64,000 nucleotides of DNA, from NCBI GenBank assembly GCA_947498815.1, contig CANMLU010000011.1, positions 103,486 to 167,485 of the forward strand, read 5' to 3'. This stretch comes from an uncultured Aquimarina sp. (lineage in GTDB: Bacteria > Bacteroidota > Bacteroidia > Flavobacteriales > Flavobacteriaceae). How positions within the stretch are numbered: position 1 is the first letter of the stretch; each line of letters begins with the position of its first letter. The notes under the pieces are model-generated. The model searched no databases. It was not told the DNA's origin and was given only the letters and a program-made list of their open reading frames with translations. Below are positions 25,561-36,100 of this stretch, piece by piece. Position numbers and translations under genes: made by a program.

Positions 25561-26659
25561 TAATCTTTTTATATTGATTTGGGGTCTGACCGGTAAACTT
25601 TTTAAAGGTGGCATAAAAGTTTGATTTGGATTTGAATCCACATTCTAACCCAATAGACTCGATAGTATAATTACCAAACCGTTGGTCAAGAAGCATTTTT
25701 TTGGAAGATTCGACACGTAATTCATTAATGTAATCGTTGAAATTACTTTCTGCATGAAGGTTAATTAACTGAGAAAGATAACCTACACTAATATCAAACT
25801 CTTCTGCAATATTATTAAGGCTAATGTCTGCTAATAAATATTTCCTATGGTCTATAATGTAGGCATTGATTTTATTAAATGTAGCGTAACCAGTTTTTTT
25901 AGCGGTCTGCCCATTATTAAGTTTTTCTAACTTTTCATGAGACGACGCCCTATTTATACCTACATATCCAACCCAATATATCCATAGCGATAGAGATATA
26001 AAAAAGGGATATGCATAATAAGATTCTTTCATGTTAAAGGTAATGCCTATAATTACAGAAAGCATTCCTAGCGAAACGATTGCGATTCCAATATGGATTA
26101 AATTTTTTAACCAAGTGGTTTCTTCCTTTACTTTTTCTATAGCTTTTTTATGCTTTTTTTCATAAGAAAGAATCATAGTATACATATAGTAAATTACCAT
26201 TGGGATATATATAAAAGAGACTAAATTGGTGTATAAAAATATACCGCGTTGGTAATATATTACAATGGTGTGATTATGATCAAAAAATAGTTGATAAGCA
26301 TATTGTGATGCATGTATTACTGCAACCAAAAAGAAAGGAGCAATGAGATAGAATTGTACCCTTTTATTCTGTAATTCTTTTTGTAAAAAAAAGTATGCAA
26401 ATAAATAAAACATTGGCGCTACTAGCCATTGCCAGGGTATATATATGTTTCTTATTATTGATGTTGCCGAAAAATAATCAACATCAATGAGCATATGTTG
26501 GATATTGCTTATGGATAAGAAAAAAACGGTTAGCCCAAGAAACACCCCACTTTTGGACCTATATTTCTTAACGAATAATGCTATCAGACTAAAAATGACA
26601 CCTTGTATTGAGCCAAATAGAATGAGTAGTTGAAAAAAATTAAAAGTAAGGTTTTTCAA
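25553..26659 (-). CDS. Membrane-bound AraC-type transcription regulator
   Basis: 368 aa. Residues 1-225 hold about seven hydrophobic helices, a layout known from flavobacterial 7TM-AraC regulators; residues about 255-368 are an AraC/XylS HTH domain (ISLNNIAEEFDISVGYLSQLINLHAESNFNDYINELRV, then IESIGLECGFKSKSNFYATFKKFTGQTPNQYKK). It should sense a signal at the inner membrane and bind DNA on the inside. The start is TTG 26659: an in-frame stop lies closely upstream and no ATG is near. It is a paralog of the gene at 43701, at the other end of the Rhs island. Confidence 0.85.
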   Translation of the reverse strand: MKNLTFNFFQLLILFGSIQGVIFSLIALFVKKYRSKSGVFLGLTVFFLSISNIQHMLIDVDYFSATSIIRNIYIPWQWLVAPMFYLFAYFFLQKELQNKRVQFYLIAPFFLVAVIHASQYAYQLFFDHNHTIVIYYQRGIFLYTNLVSFIYIPMVIYYMYTMILSYEKKHKKAIEKVKEETTWLKNLIHIGIAIVSLGMLSVIIGITFNMKESYYAYPFFISLSLWIYWVGYVGINRASSHEKLEKLNNGQTAKKTGYATFNKINAYIIDHRKYLLADISLNNIAEEFDISVGYLSQLINLHAESNFNDYINELRVESSKKMLLDQRFGNYTIESIGLECGFKSKSNFYATFKKFTGQTPNQYKKIKK

Positions 26660-26935
26660 TGATTTGTAGGTTTATCGTGATATAAATTTGTTTACGTGTA
26701 ATGAAAATTATACGAGATTTTCATGGCGCAATTATACAAAATCCGTCTTATTTTATGAGGTAATCTTACATTTCTTAAAAATTAAAGGATAAAATCTCTG
26801 GAAACATAGTGTCTGGTCAATTTTTTTTAATTTCAAAACAAGTTCACTAAGAAACTAGTAGTAGAGAAAAATTCCTACAGAGATATCATACCTACATATT
26901 TTCAACAAAGAGAAATCTTATTTTCAATTGTATAG

Positions 26936-28306
26936 CTATTCATCAGAGCAATTCGATAAATTATAATACACATAAAAATTATAAGGAACCACTTTTCCAT
27001 TAACCACTTTGGGCCGAATATTTAGATTTTCATACTGTTCATCTACATATCCAATACCTTTTTTCAAGGTATCATCATTAAGTTCCTTTAATTGTAATTT
27101 TCCATGTTTGCTTAATATGTATTCTGCCACCATTACATCTTTTTCATTTAATAAATCCTGATTCATTGCGGTTCTTATATATACTTTTTTGTCACAACCA
27201 AAAGTATTAATTTCTAAAAAGACAGAGAAAACCTCATCTAGAGGTGCATCGAGATACATTGAATCGAAAGGCTCGGCTTCATCTACACTATTCTGTTCTT
27301 TAAAATACTTATCATAAATAATCATTTGATCATTACGAATGGCCGAAAAATAATCTGTATCATCATTCCAGATAAAATCATGTTCGAATGGTAGTAAAGT
27401 TTTATTTGTGGCATCCAGGATGCCATATTTTTGATCTTTTTTTGCAGCATAAGAAGCCTTATCATTATACACGTCAAACGGTGTTATAGCATTATATTCT
27501 AACGGAATTATGATGTTACCACTTGAATTTGCAACTCCATATTTTTTATTTGATTCTAAAATGAAACAAATAGAAGATTCTTTTAGTCCATCACCAAATA
27601 TAGGTTGAGAAAAAAAATGATAGTCGATAGTATCATAGGCAATAGGAACAATATTGTTACCATCATAATCAAAAACACCTATTTTGCCATCTTTTTCGGC
27701 CAGGACATATTTATCGGCATCTTTCTCATAACTTTTAAACATAAGATTGGGGATGTCATCATAAATTGCATTGAGAGCAATTTTCTTATTGATATACAGA
27801 CCTTTTTTACCATCTTTTTCTAAGATCTTGCCATCAGTACGAAAACGACTAGAAATTTTGTCATACATAATCGGAACCAGTAATTCGTATTTTGTATTGA
27901 CGATTCCAACTTTTTGATTGTAAATAACCTGTATTTCGTTATTGTCATAATCGACATCATACTTGGTTTTTTTTGAAATAGTAGGATAGGTGGGTTTAAA
28001 TTTTTGACCTTTTTTATTAAATTTTAAACAACTCCAACCTTCTGCATCCTTTAGTAAATATTTACCGAAAGAAGTGCTGTTAATTAATATAGAATCGTAT
28101 TTAAAAGGCAGCACTACCTTGTTTTTTCTAATATTTTGGGCTCCCCATTTATTGTTTTTCTTTATAAAAAAAATATGATCCTCTTGGCTATACAATGATG
28201 TAAATACCGGAATGGTATCTGCAGTGCCTGTAAACTCCAAATTTTGAGCATACATATCATTAATTATAATTAAAAGAAGTATTTTAAATACTATTGGTTT
28301 GATCAT
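26936..28306 (-). CDS. Secreted WG-repeat protein
   Basis: 456 aa with a signal peptide (MIKPIVFKILLLIIINDMYAQ). From about residue 45 to 330 it has WG-type repeats: KNNKWGAQNIRKNKVVLPFKYDSI, NQKVGIVNTKYELLVPIMYDKI, KDGKIGVFDYDGNNIVPIAYDTI, SNKKYGVANSSGNIIIPLEYNAI and DQKYGILDATNKTLLPFEHDFI. The C-terminal 120 residues resemble no domain I can name but have a TonB-like feel (ELNDDTLKKGIGYVDEQYENLNIRPKVVNGKVVPYNFYVYY). The function is unknown. It shares an upstream element with the AraC-like gene at 43701. Confidence 0.75.
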   Translation of the reverse strand: MIKPIVFKILLLIIINDMYAQNLEFTGTADTIPVFTSLYSQEDHIFFIKKNNKWGAQNIRKNKVVLPFKYDSILINSTSFGKYLLKDAEGWSCLKFNKKGQKFKPTYPTISKKTKYDVDYDNNEIQVIYNQKVGIVNTKYELLVPIMYDKISSRFRTDGKILEKDGKKGLYINKKIALNAIYDDIPNLMFKSYEKDADKYVLAEKDGKIGVFDYDGNNIVPIAYDTIDYHFFSQPIFGDGLKESSICFILESNKKYGVANSSGNIIIPLEYNAITPFDVYNDKASYAAKKDQKYGILDATNKTLLPFEHDFIWNDDTDYFSAIRNDQMIIYDKYFKEQNSVDEAEPFDSMYLDAPLDEVFSVFLEINTFGCDKKVYIRTAMNQDLLNEKDVMVAEYILSKHGKLQLKELNDDTLKKGIGYVDEQYENLNIRPKVVNGKVVPYNFYVYYNLSNCSDE

Positions 28307-28360
28307 GGTTTATTGTCGAAATGAATTGTTGATGACTGAATGTTTTGATATTCTATCTTA

Positions 28361-28388
28361 ATGATGCACCACAAAAAAAACATAACAC
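28361..28388 (-). promoter_or_regulatory. Shared upstream element, copy 1 (before the WG-repeat gene)
   Basis: On the minus strand: GTTATGT, a T-run with TTTG, then GGTGCATCATT, 55 bases before the start at 28306. A closely matching stretch lies at 44442-44470 before the AraC-like gene at 43701. The T-run with TTTG is close to a -7 box, so this is probably a shared promoter. Confidence 0.5.
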
Positions 28389-28422
28389 TTAGAGACGAAT
28401 GCTTACAAGTGTTATGTTTTTT
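28375..28422. terminator. Stem-loop with A/T runs, upstream of the WG-repeat gene
   Basis: Arms AAAAAACATAACACTT (28375-28390) and AAGTGTTATGTTTTTT (28407-28422). The intergenic stretch 28307-28938 has no gene; it holds this hairpin, a short CCCATAGT/ACTATGGG stem (28441-28462), the dispersed repeat at 28692 and a terminator at 28804. Confidence 0.6.
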
Positions 28423-28691
28423 ATGATTGCACTTTTGACTCCCATAGTGTGAGTACTATGGGTAATATTTTGAAATAACTAGTGTTTGAGTATATATACT
28501 TCTGTCTAATTGAAATTTAAGATCTAGAACTTGTTTCCTTTATATGTACTTACTACAGTTTTAGAACAACAGGGATCCAGTACGGTAAATTTTTGCCTTC
28601 CCAATACCGCACTTAGATTTGTTTTCCCCTGTTAAACTCAAACTCAAATTATTATAAACTATATCGCAATAATAACTACAGAAGAGATATC

Positions 28692-28738
28692 AAAAGTTCT
28701 GGATCTGTATAAACTTGAAGATTCAGAACTTATTTTTT
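28692..28738. repeat. Dispersed hairpin repeat, copy B
   Basis: AAGTTCTGGATCT and AGATTCAGAACTT make a near-perfect stem followed by TATTTTTTG. It is the same element as at 25518 and 43689, but here no AraC gene is joined to it. A weaker related piece (TTTAAGATCTAGAACTTG) is near 28517-28534. Confidence 0.65.
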
Positions 28739-28803
28739 GAAAATTCGAGATTGTTTCACCTCTTTACTTCATGTCTATACCCATATCCATGTCTATCAAA
28801 ACC

Positions 28804-28836
28804 AAAACAGCCACATTGTTTTAATGTGACTGTTTT
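28804..28836 (-). terminator. Terminator downstream of the Rhs-immunity-MORN operon
   Basis: Arms AAAACAGCCACATT (28804-28817) and AATGTGACTGTTTT (28823-28836), one G-U-type mismatch. It lies about 100 bases past the MORN gene stop and is a plausible end of the long minus-strand operon. Confidence 0.65.
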
Positions 28837-28938
28837 GATAGTAGTACTTTGTTGACTTTAATCGCCCGGGATTATAAATCTATGCTATCGGGTTGACAGG
28901 TTTTGATCTCATAAAATTATATGAAATAGCCGTAAATT

Positions 28939-29520
28939 CTACTCTAGAATATTTTTGTATTTAAGAGAATCAACCTCTTTGCCATTAATAAAATAAGACG
29001 TTTTGAATACTTTGCCGGAAATCTCTTTATACCATGTTTCTACACCATGTTTTACTCCATTTTTGCAGAAAAACTCTCCTCCATATACACCACTATAGTA
29101 ATACATTTCTTGTTTACCTTCCTGTATTCCATTTGCGTAATTGGCTATAAGTTTAATATTGCCATTGGCATAATAATAAATATCTTTTCCTTCTTTTTTT
29201 CCATTTTCATAATTTGATATACAAATAACTATACCATTTTTGTCTTCAATGATCCATTTACCGTTTGGGTATCCGTCTATGAAACTTACTATAGATCTTG
29301 AATCATCTACATTTATTATTTTTTTTTGACCATTTAGGTATTTCTTATCTGAGTCTTTAAATCGAATTGAACTGCGGTCTTTTGAAAATATAACTTCAAG
29401 ATCTTTATCTTCAAGAATTTGAAAACTATCATGTTGACTAAAACACAATTTAAAGGATATCAAAAATAATATTATTATTTTCTGACACATTGATGTCCTA
29501 CTAATAATATGTTTACTCAT
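28939..29520 (-). CDS. MORN-repeat secreted protein at the end of the Rhs operon
   Basis: 193 aa from ATG 29520. A TTG at 29538 and an ATG at 29490 are alternatives; the last gives the cleanest signal peptide (MCQKIIILFLISFKLCFSQ). The mature part has MORN-like units: DGYPNGKWIIEDKNG, YENGKKEGKDIYYYANGNIKLIANYANGIQEGKQEMYYY, NGVKHGVETWYKE. Such YwqK-type proteins are often found beside toxin genes and some are labelled antitoxins, but proof is thin. It follows the Imm11-like gene with about 20 bases between, so it is in the same operon and could be a second, periplasmic protective factor. Confidence 0.7.
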   Translation of the reverse strand: MSKHIISRTSMCQKIIILFLISFKLCFSQHDSFQILEDKDLEVIFSKDRSSIRFKDSDKKYLNGQKKIINVDDSRSIVSFIDGYPNGKWIIEDKNGIVICISNYENGKKEGKDIYYYANGNIKLIANYANGIQEGKQEMYYYSGVYGGEFFCKNGVKHGVETWYKEISGKVFKTSYFINGKEVDSLKYKNILE

Positions 29521-29539
29521 TGTATTACTAACTTTCAAT

Positions 29540-30151
29540 TCAATACGTTTTTATTTCTTCCAGGTTGATGCCAGTTAACTGTTCTCTTAAAATATTATTT
29601 TTTATTGTTTCAGAAACATAGAGACTAGGAGTTATCTTAAATAATTCTGGAGAATCGGGCTTATGAAAAATATTATATTTTGCTATTTTATTTTTAGAAA
29701 AACTTGGAGTCATAATAAGATCTGTACCTGGAATGTATTTTGTTTTTTTTGAATCCAGTGTATCTAAATTTTTATTAAACCTTGGGACAAAGTATTGCTG
29801 ACTTAAATTATTGTGATTAACTATTGCCTCGACCCAATCTACAGATTCTAGTTCAGATAGTTCTTTGTTTATGGTTACCATCATTTTTTTTGACATCAAT
29901 GGCCATGCTAAATCATTAGGTAGATAGTCTGGCCATATCTCTTCTAGACTATCTAGATGATCAGAAACTTCAATTCCCTTTGAAGTTTCTGATACTTTTT
30001 TTAGATAAAACTGTTTCGGAAAAACATTTTTACCCTCTAATTGTGGAATTAACTCAAAATTTAAGATTCCTTCATCTTCATAATAAGCACTGGAAGTTTC
30101 TTTGTTGTCATTTTTCCAGTTTAATGAATAATATTTTGTTTCTATTGCCAT
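29540..30151 (-). CDS. Probable Imm11-type immunity protein for the Rhs toxin
   Basis: 203 aa, no signal peptide, so cytoplasmic. The C-terminal half fits the Imm11/DUF1629 family: LMSKKMMVTINKELSELESVDWVEAIV, a YFVPRFNKNLDTLDSKKT stretch, then LFKITPSLYVSETIKNNILREQLTGINLEEI, where the final LTG-hydrophobic motif is typical. Its ATG (30151) overlaps the stop of the giant Rhs gene by 10 bases, the usual position of an immunity gene for a polymorphic toxin. Family call is by eye and moderate; the role as immunity follows mainly from position. Confidence 0.65.
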   Translation of the reverse strand: MAIETKYYSLNWKNDNKETSSAYYEDEGILNFELIPQLEGKNVFPKQFYLKKVSETSKGIEVSDHLDSLEEIWPDYLPNDLAWPLMSKKMMVTINKELSELESVDWVEAIVNHNNLSQQYFVPRFNKNLDTLDSKKTKYIPGTDLIMTPSFSKNKIAKYNIFHKPDSPELFKITPSLYVSETIKNNILREQLTGINLEEIKTY

Positions 30152-33100
30152 CCTGCTTTTCTTAATAATTGTGGATTCTTAATAACGGGATTTTTTACGT
30201 AACTCTGAAATAATTGAATAAATTTTGCTTGATTTCCACCCGCGCCAGCAGCTGCTCTGACCATTCCATCATATACAAATTTATGATATTCATTTGGATG
30301 ACGTCCTAAATGAGGTAAGGCCATTTTATTCCAGGCATCATCCAAACCAAGGCCAAATCTCCCGGCAATTTTTTCCATCATTGGGGTCCAAACTTTATTT
30401 TTGTTGGTAGCAAAATGATGAATTTGTGTAGGTAATGTACTTGTGGCTGAAGCTGTAGTAAATCCTAAAAATTTTCTAGCTACACTAAACGCACCCATAA
30501 AGAAAGGAGAATCAATTCCCATCGGTTTGGCATGGCCACTTGCCATATAATTAGCCCTTGCTTCGTCGGCTCTTTTTAAAGAATCACCATAAGACAATAA
30601 AAAGGCAAAATATCCATCTACAAATGTATTATTCTCAATAAAAGAGTCAAGTACGCCTTCCATTTGCATTGAAGCAATACCATATCTTGAATTCCAACCA
30701 TATATTCTTAATGCAATTTCGTAAGCAACAGGTTTAATGATATGGGCATACGCAGATAAAGAATACCAACCGGCTTTTGAACCATTAACACCTCCCGAAT
30801 GATATATTTCTTTTACCACATTTACACCTACCATCCCATCCAGAGGATTGATATGTTCTACTTTTCTCGATCTTTGTTGCCCTTCTATAGCATCGTCAGT
30901 ATAACCTCCATTTCCATCTGGACTCCAGACGGATCTTCCGTTTTCTGGTGTTTGATCCCACATTTCTTGAATAGAACTTGCAGAGTTTGCACCAGCCGGA
31001 TCTGCCCAGTATACAGGATTATTATCAAAAGCATTATAAGTTGATGCCGAGTAATGAGTCACAGGGTCTATTGACGTCCATCTTGCAATGGCAGGGTCAT
31101 ATTGTCGAACATCCATTTCATACAAATCCAATCCAAAACTTTCATTAAGTTCTATACCATTGTATTTGAATTTTTTAGCAACACTATTTACAAATGGACT
31201 AATAACCTCGTTATAACCTTTGTGCTTTAAACCATAGGGATAATAATTATGCTCTTCTAAAATTTCGTCGATAGCTATTACACCATTTTTATTTTTATCT
31301 GAGTATGATAAACGAATATTTCCAAGATGATCCTTATGATGATATACATAATCGAAACTATTAGATGAATTAGGCTCAACATATCCTTCTGTATGTCCGA
31401 AGAATTTTAAATCACCATTCTCATAAATATAGTTCCCTGCATATTCTGTTATTGTTACATCATTCCCTTTTGCAGTTAGTTTTTTTAATTTTGCACCATG
31501 AGCGTCGTAAGTATATAGTATCTCACCATCATTGGCCCCGTTAAATTCTATTGTAAGGGGTAAATTAAGATGGTTATATAAAATACTTGTAATATTTTTA
31601 TTACGATCAACGATCATGTTGCCATTGCTATCATAATTATAATCAGGACCTTGAGTGTTTCCATCCTTAAAACCTTCTTGTACAGATGCGCTATCGGTTA
31701 CTGATGTTAAAGAATTACCAAGGTTATTGTTTGAATAACTATACGATAGATTATCAATTTGGCGGTATCCTCCTGATCCGTCTGTAGTATTTCTGGCGAG
31801 ACTTAGTAAGTTTCCATTTTTGTCATACGAGTAGGCACTATTATATTGACCCGTATAGGCACTCATATTATCAGTAAAACGAGAAACTGTAATTCTGTTT
31901 AATTCATCATACAAATAACCATAAGCTCTCTTTTTATTATCATTAGCAGTTTTCCAGGTAGTTTCAGAAATATTACCATTGTAAAGACCTGGTACTCCAA
32001 CTCCTTGTATTTTTGGGGTATTATAGCTAATTCCAAAAGCAAATAAATCATTACCAAGGTTATCAACTTTATTTATTTCGGTAAGCCATCCTCGGATATT
32101 ATAATCATAATCTATTTGTTGTAATCCACTACCAACTTCTTTGGTTTCCAATTGCCCTAATACATCGTAGCTGTTTGATACTATTTTTTCTGATGCCTGA
32201 TTATTAATTTTCTGGGTTTGATCTATCAACCGGCCCATATCATCATAGGTAAAAGTGTCTATAGTTGTTATAGGTGAATTATTACCCTTGGTATGAGACG
32301 TTTGAGTTTTTAGTACTCGCCCAGTAAAATCAAGTTTACTGAGGCTCCAATCTTCTGTATCCAGATACTCATTTTTTACATGGCTTTCCCAAGGCCTTCC
32401 TTTTGGATCGTAATAGGTGGCCGTAGTAATCCATTTATCGGTACCTAATACGCTTACTCGAGATACAGTAGGCAAACCTTGTACTGCTGCGGTAGCGCTC
32501 ATGCCTTCCCATGTTCCTGATCCATTAGCCGGGTTAAAGGTTACTTGATCTCCAATTTCATAATCATCGTAGTAACTGACCGTGTATATTTTACTAATCC
32601 CATTTGGTATCGCATCGTTAGAATAGTATATAGGTGTACCAGCAACAATATGGGAAGTTGATCTTTTGGTTTCATATTGAGAATAACTACTCGTGTTATT
32701 GGCTAGGGTTTGCATATCATTTCTAGAAATAACACTTGGATGAACATGTAACCCTGTATAGGTTACTCTACCAAAAGCATCATATTTGGTAAATAACCAT
32801 TGTCTTCTTGATCTCTGATATTCATCTTGACTTAATACTGGTTTGTCTAATTTATTATACACAATATATTCCCAACCCTTACCAGGTATTTTCTTTTCTA
32901 CTAAACGATTTCTGTAATCGTATTTATATTGATAACAGAGTTCGACAAGCTCACTCTGACTTACTCCGTTGTCTGTAGTTACTTTTGGAGGGATTACATA
33001 AGTGAGATTTCCAAAATCATCGTACACATAATAGGTGTCATGCGGATCATTATTGTTATATGTTCTTTTTAAGATTACCTGACCTAATTTATCTTTGAAT

Positions 33101-36100
33101 TCTTCGAAAGTATGATTGTTTCCATCCCCAGGTTTCCAGTTTTCATCTTTGGTAATGGTTTTATACAGTTTACCTATTGGATATGACCCAACCTTCTCTA
33201 GAGAAGGAGCTTCAGTATTATTTGGGTCGGTAAAATTTACTCTAAAATGAAATACGGCATCTGCATTAGTATTAGAATCCCAATCAAACTTAATGGTATG
33301 ATCAGTATTGCTATTAGGATTTGCTTTCCAGGCCTCACCTGGAGCTCCTTGTTCCAAAGTTCTATTAAGAGGCGAAGGTTCGATAATGGTTTCGGAATAT
33401 GCATTGATAAGTGCAGGATTCGTAATTCCAGGAAAATCTTCTTGATACTCGTTAAGGTAATAACTGTTAATATCATTGGTTACGTTTACCGTATTATAAC
33501 TACCGGGCGTACCATCCGATGCAAATGGAAGATACTGTTTAGTTTGCCTGCCATAGTCATCATACTCCATATGAACGACTATATCTTTTGCTTTACCTTG
33601 TGGGCCAGCGATAATGTTTTCTATGGAAGTCTCATTACCATCCAATTTTTGTACGATTGGATTCCAGAAGTATTGATTGGTATTGGTATTAGTGCTGTAG
33701 TATAGATAACTTCTAAATCTGGAATTAGTGGTGTTACTTCTCCATTTGAAATCATTACCATTCATTACTTTGTTACCATTGATATCGTATACACCACTAA
33801 CTCCAGAATTACTTCCAGAATATTGATATGGATGGATTACTCCAACCAATAAGTACCAGGTGTCCAGTTGCGGAGGATCACTTACCCAAAAGTATGGATT
33901 GTTGTTTGCGGTACCATCAAGATTATTTACATTTTGGGTACCGTGATAACTGTTTCCATTTTTTGATCCTGTTCTTTTGATCCAAACAGTATATCGATAC
34001 CCTACGTTTTTATCTACATTGATATAGTCTGTATTCCACCCACCATCGGCATCGCTATTCACATCATTACCGCAATGCCATAGTAAGGATAATTTGCCTG
34101 AAGGATCAGGACCATTAATTCTATTGTTTTCTTGTGCTCTACCATTGCGGTTAAAAAAGCCTGTACTTCCTTGACCGGCAGTCCAATCTACTGTTAGTTC
34201 ATTAGTGCCTCCAACTATAGATGATGTCCCTCCGGCTTTAATAGCGACCTGTTGTTTAGTTCTTCCTAATCCATCAAAATAGGAAACTGCTTCAATAACA
34301 TCTTTTTCATGTTTGATTTGAGTAGGAGAGGACATTTCGGTTTGATAGGTTCTTGTGAAGACATAATTCTCCTGCGAAGTCAATGAAATATCGTTATATA
34401 ATGCTCCTTCACAACCGCTCATTGTTCCTGCTTCATCCACACATTGATCTCCATTGTTATTTACATAACCAGCTGGTTGCGTACATTGTGTTTTTGAAGT
34501 ATTCGGATCTCCAAAACCATCGCCATCGCTATCAGCATACCACAATGTATTAGGATGTATTGCAGAGTTATTATCGTTACAGTCGGTTAGGGGTAATACC
34601 GTTTGCACATATCCACTACCTGGACTTGCACATTGTGTTACTTTGGTGGTTGCAAATCCATCGCCATCAATGTCCTTATACCAGGTTGGTACAGGGTTGA
34701 TAGAATATGATACGGTTCTTGATGATCCCCAACATCCAGTACCATTGTTTCTGGCTCTTAAGTAATAAGCAGTTCCACTAGTTCGAGTGATTGATACAGA
34801 TGAATTAGAAGTACTTGTTCCCCCGGAAGAACTTTGCCAATACCATGTAATGCCACTTGCTGGATTACTTCGAGTTAATACTGTGTTTCCGCAATTATTA
34901 GTTATTGTTGGTGTGGCAGGTACTCCAGGCACTACCTTTATGCTATAATTTACTGTTCTTGCGGTACTCCAACATCCATTAGAGTTGTTTCTTGCTCTTA
35001 AATAATAACTACTACCACTAGTTCTAGTGATTGAAGCGTTTGCATTCGATGTACTTGTACCACCTGTCGAACTTTGCCAATACCAGGTAATTCCGCTTGG
35101 TGGGTTAGAACGAGTAAGAACACTATTCCCACAATTATTTGTTACACTAGCTGTAGCCGGTACTCCCGGAATAACTTTAATGCTATAATTTACTGTTCTG
35201 GCTGGACCCCAACATCCATTAGAGTTGTTTCTTGCTCTTAAATAATAGGTGCTACCACTTGTTCTTGTGATTGTTGTAGATGAATTAGATGTACTTGTAC
35301 CTCCAGAAGAACTTTGCCAATACCAGGTGATCCCAGAAATAGGATTTCCTCTTTTGAGTGTGCTACTACCACAATTATTAGTCACCGTGACAGTTCCTGG
35401 CTGAATAGGTACCGCTTTTATACTGTAACTTACTGTTCTGGCGGTACTCCAACATCCCGTAGAATTGTTTCTTGCTCTTAAATAATAAGTGCTACCACTG
35501 GTTCTTGTGATTGATACAGATGAATTAGATGTACTTGTTCCTCCAGAAGTACTTTGCCAATACCAGGTTGTACCACTTGTAGGATTGCTACGAGTAAGTA
35601 CAGAATTTCCACAATTATTAGTGACACTTGGTGCAGAAGGTGCTCCCGGAACTGCTTTAATACTATAGTTTACAGTTCTGGCGGTACTCCAACATCCAGA
35701 ACTATTGTTTCTTGCTCTTAGATAGTATGTACTACCGCTTGTTCTGGTAATTGAAGTATTTGCATTAGAAGTACTAGTTCCTCCAGAAGTACTTTGCCAA
35801 TACCAGGTTATTCCGCTTGGAGGATTACTTCTTGTAAGCCTGCTATTTCCGCAGTTATTAACTACCGAAGGTGCCGCTGGTACTCCCGGAATAACTTTAA
35901 TACTATAACTTACTGTTCTGGCACCACTCCAACATCCGGTACTGTTGTTTCTTGCTCTTAGATAGTATACACTTCCGCTGGTTCTGGTAACAGAAGCACT
36001 TGCATTAGAGGTACTTGTTCCCCCAGAAGTACTCTGCCAATACCAAGTGATTCCACTAGGAGGATTACTTCGTGTAAGTATAGATTTTCCACATTGATTT

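Noticed and set aside
33247-33705. Plus-strand open frame within the giant Rhs gene
   Set aside because: It lies fully inside the Rhs coding sequence and shows no recognisable protein features.
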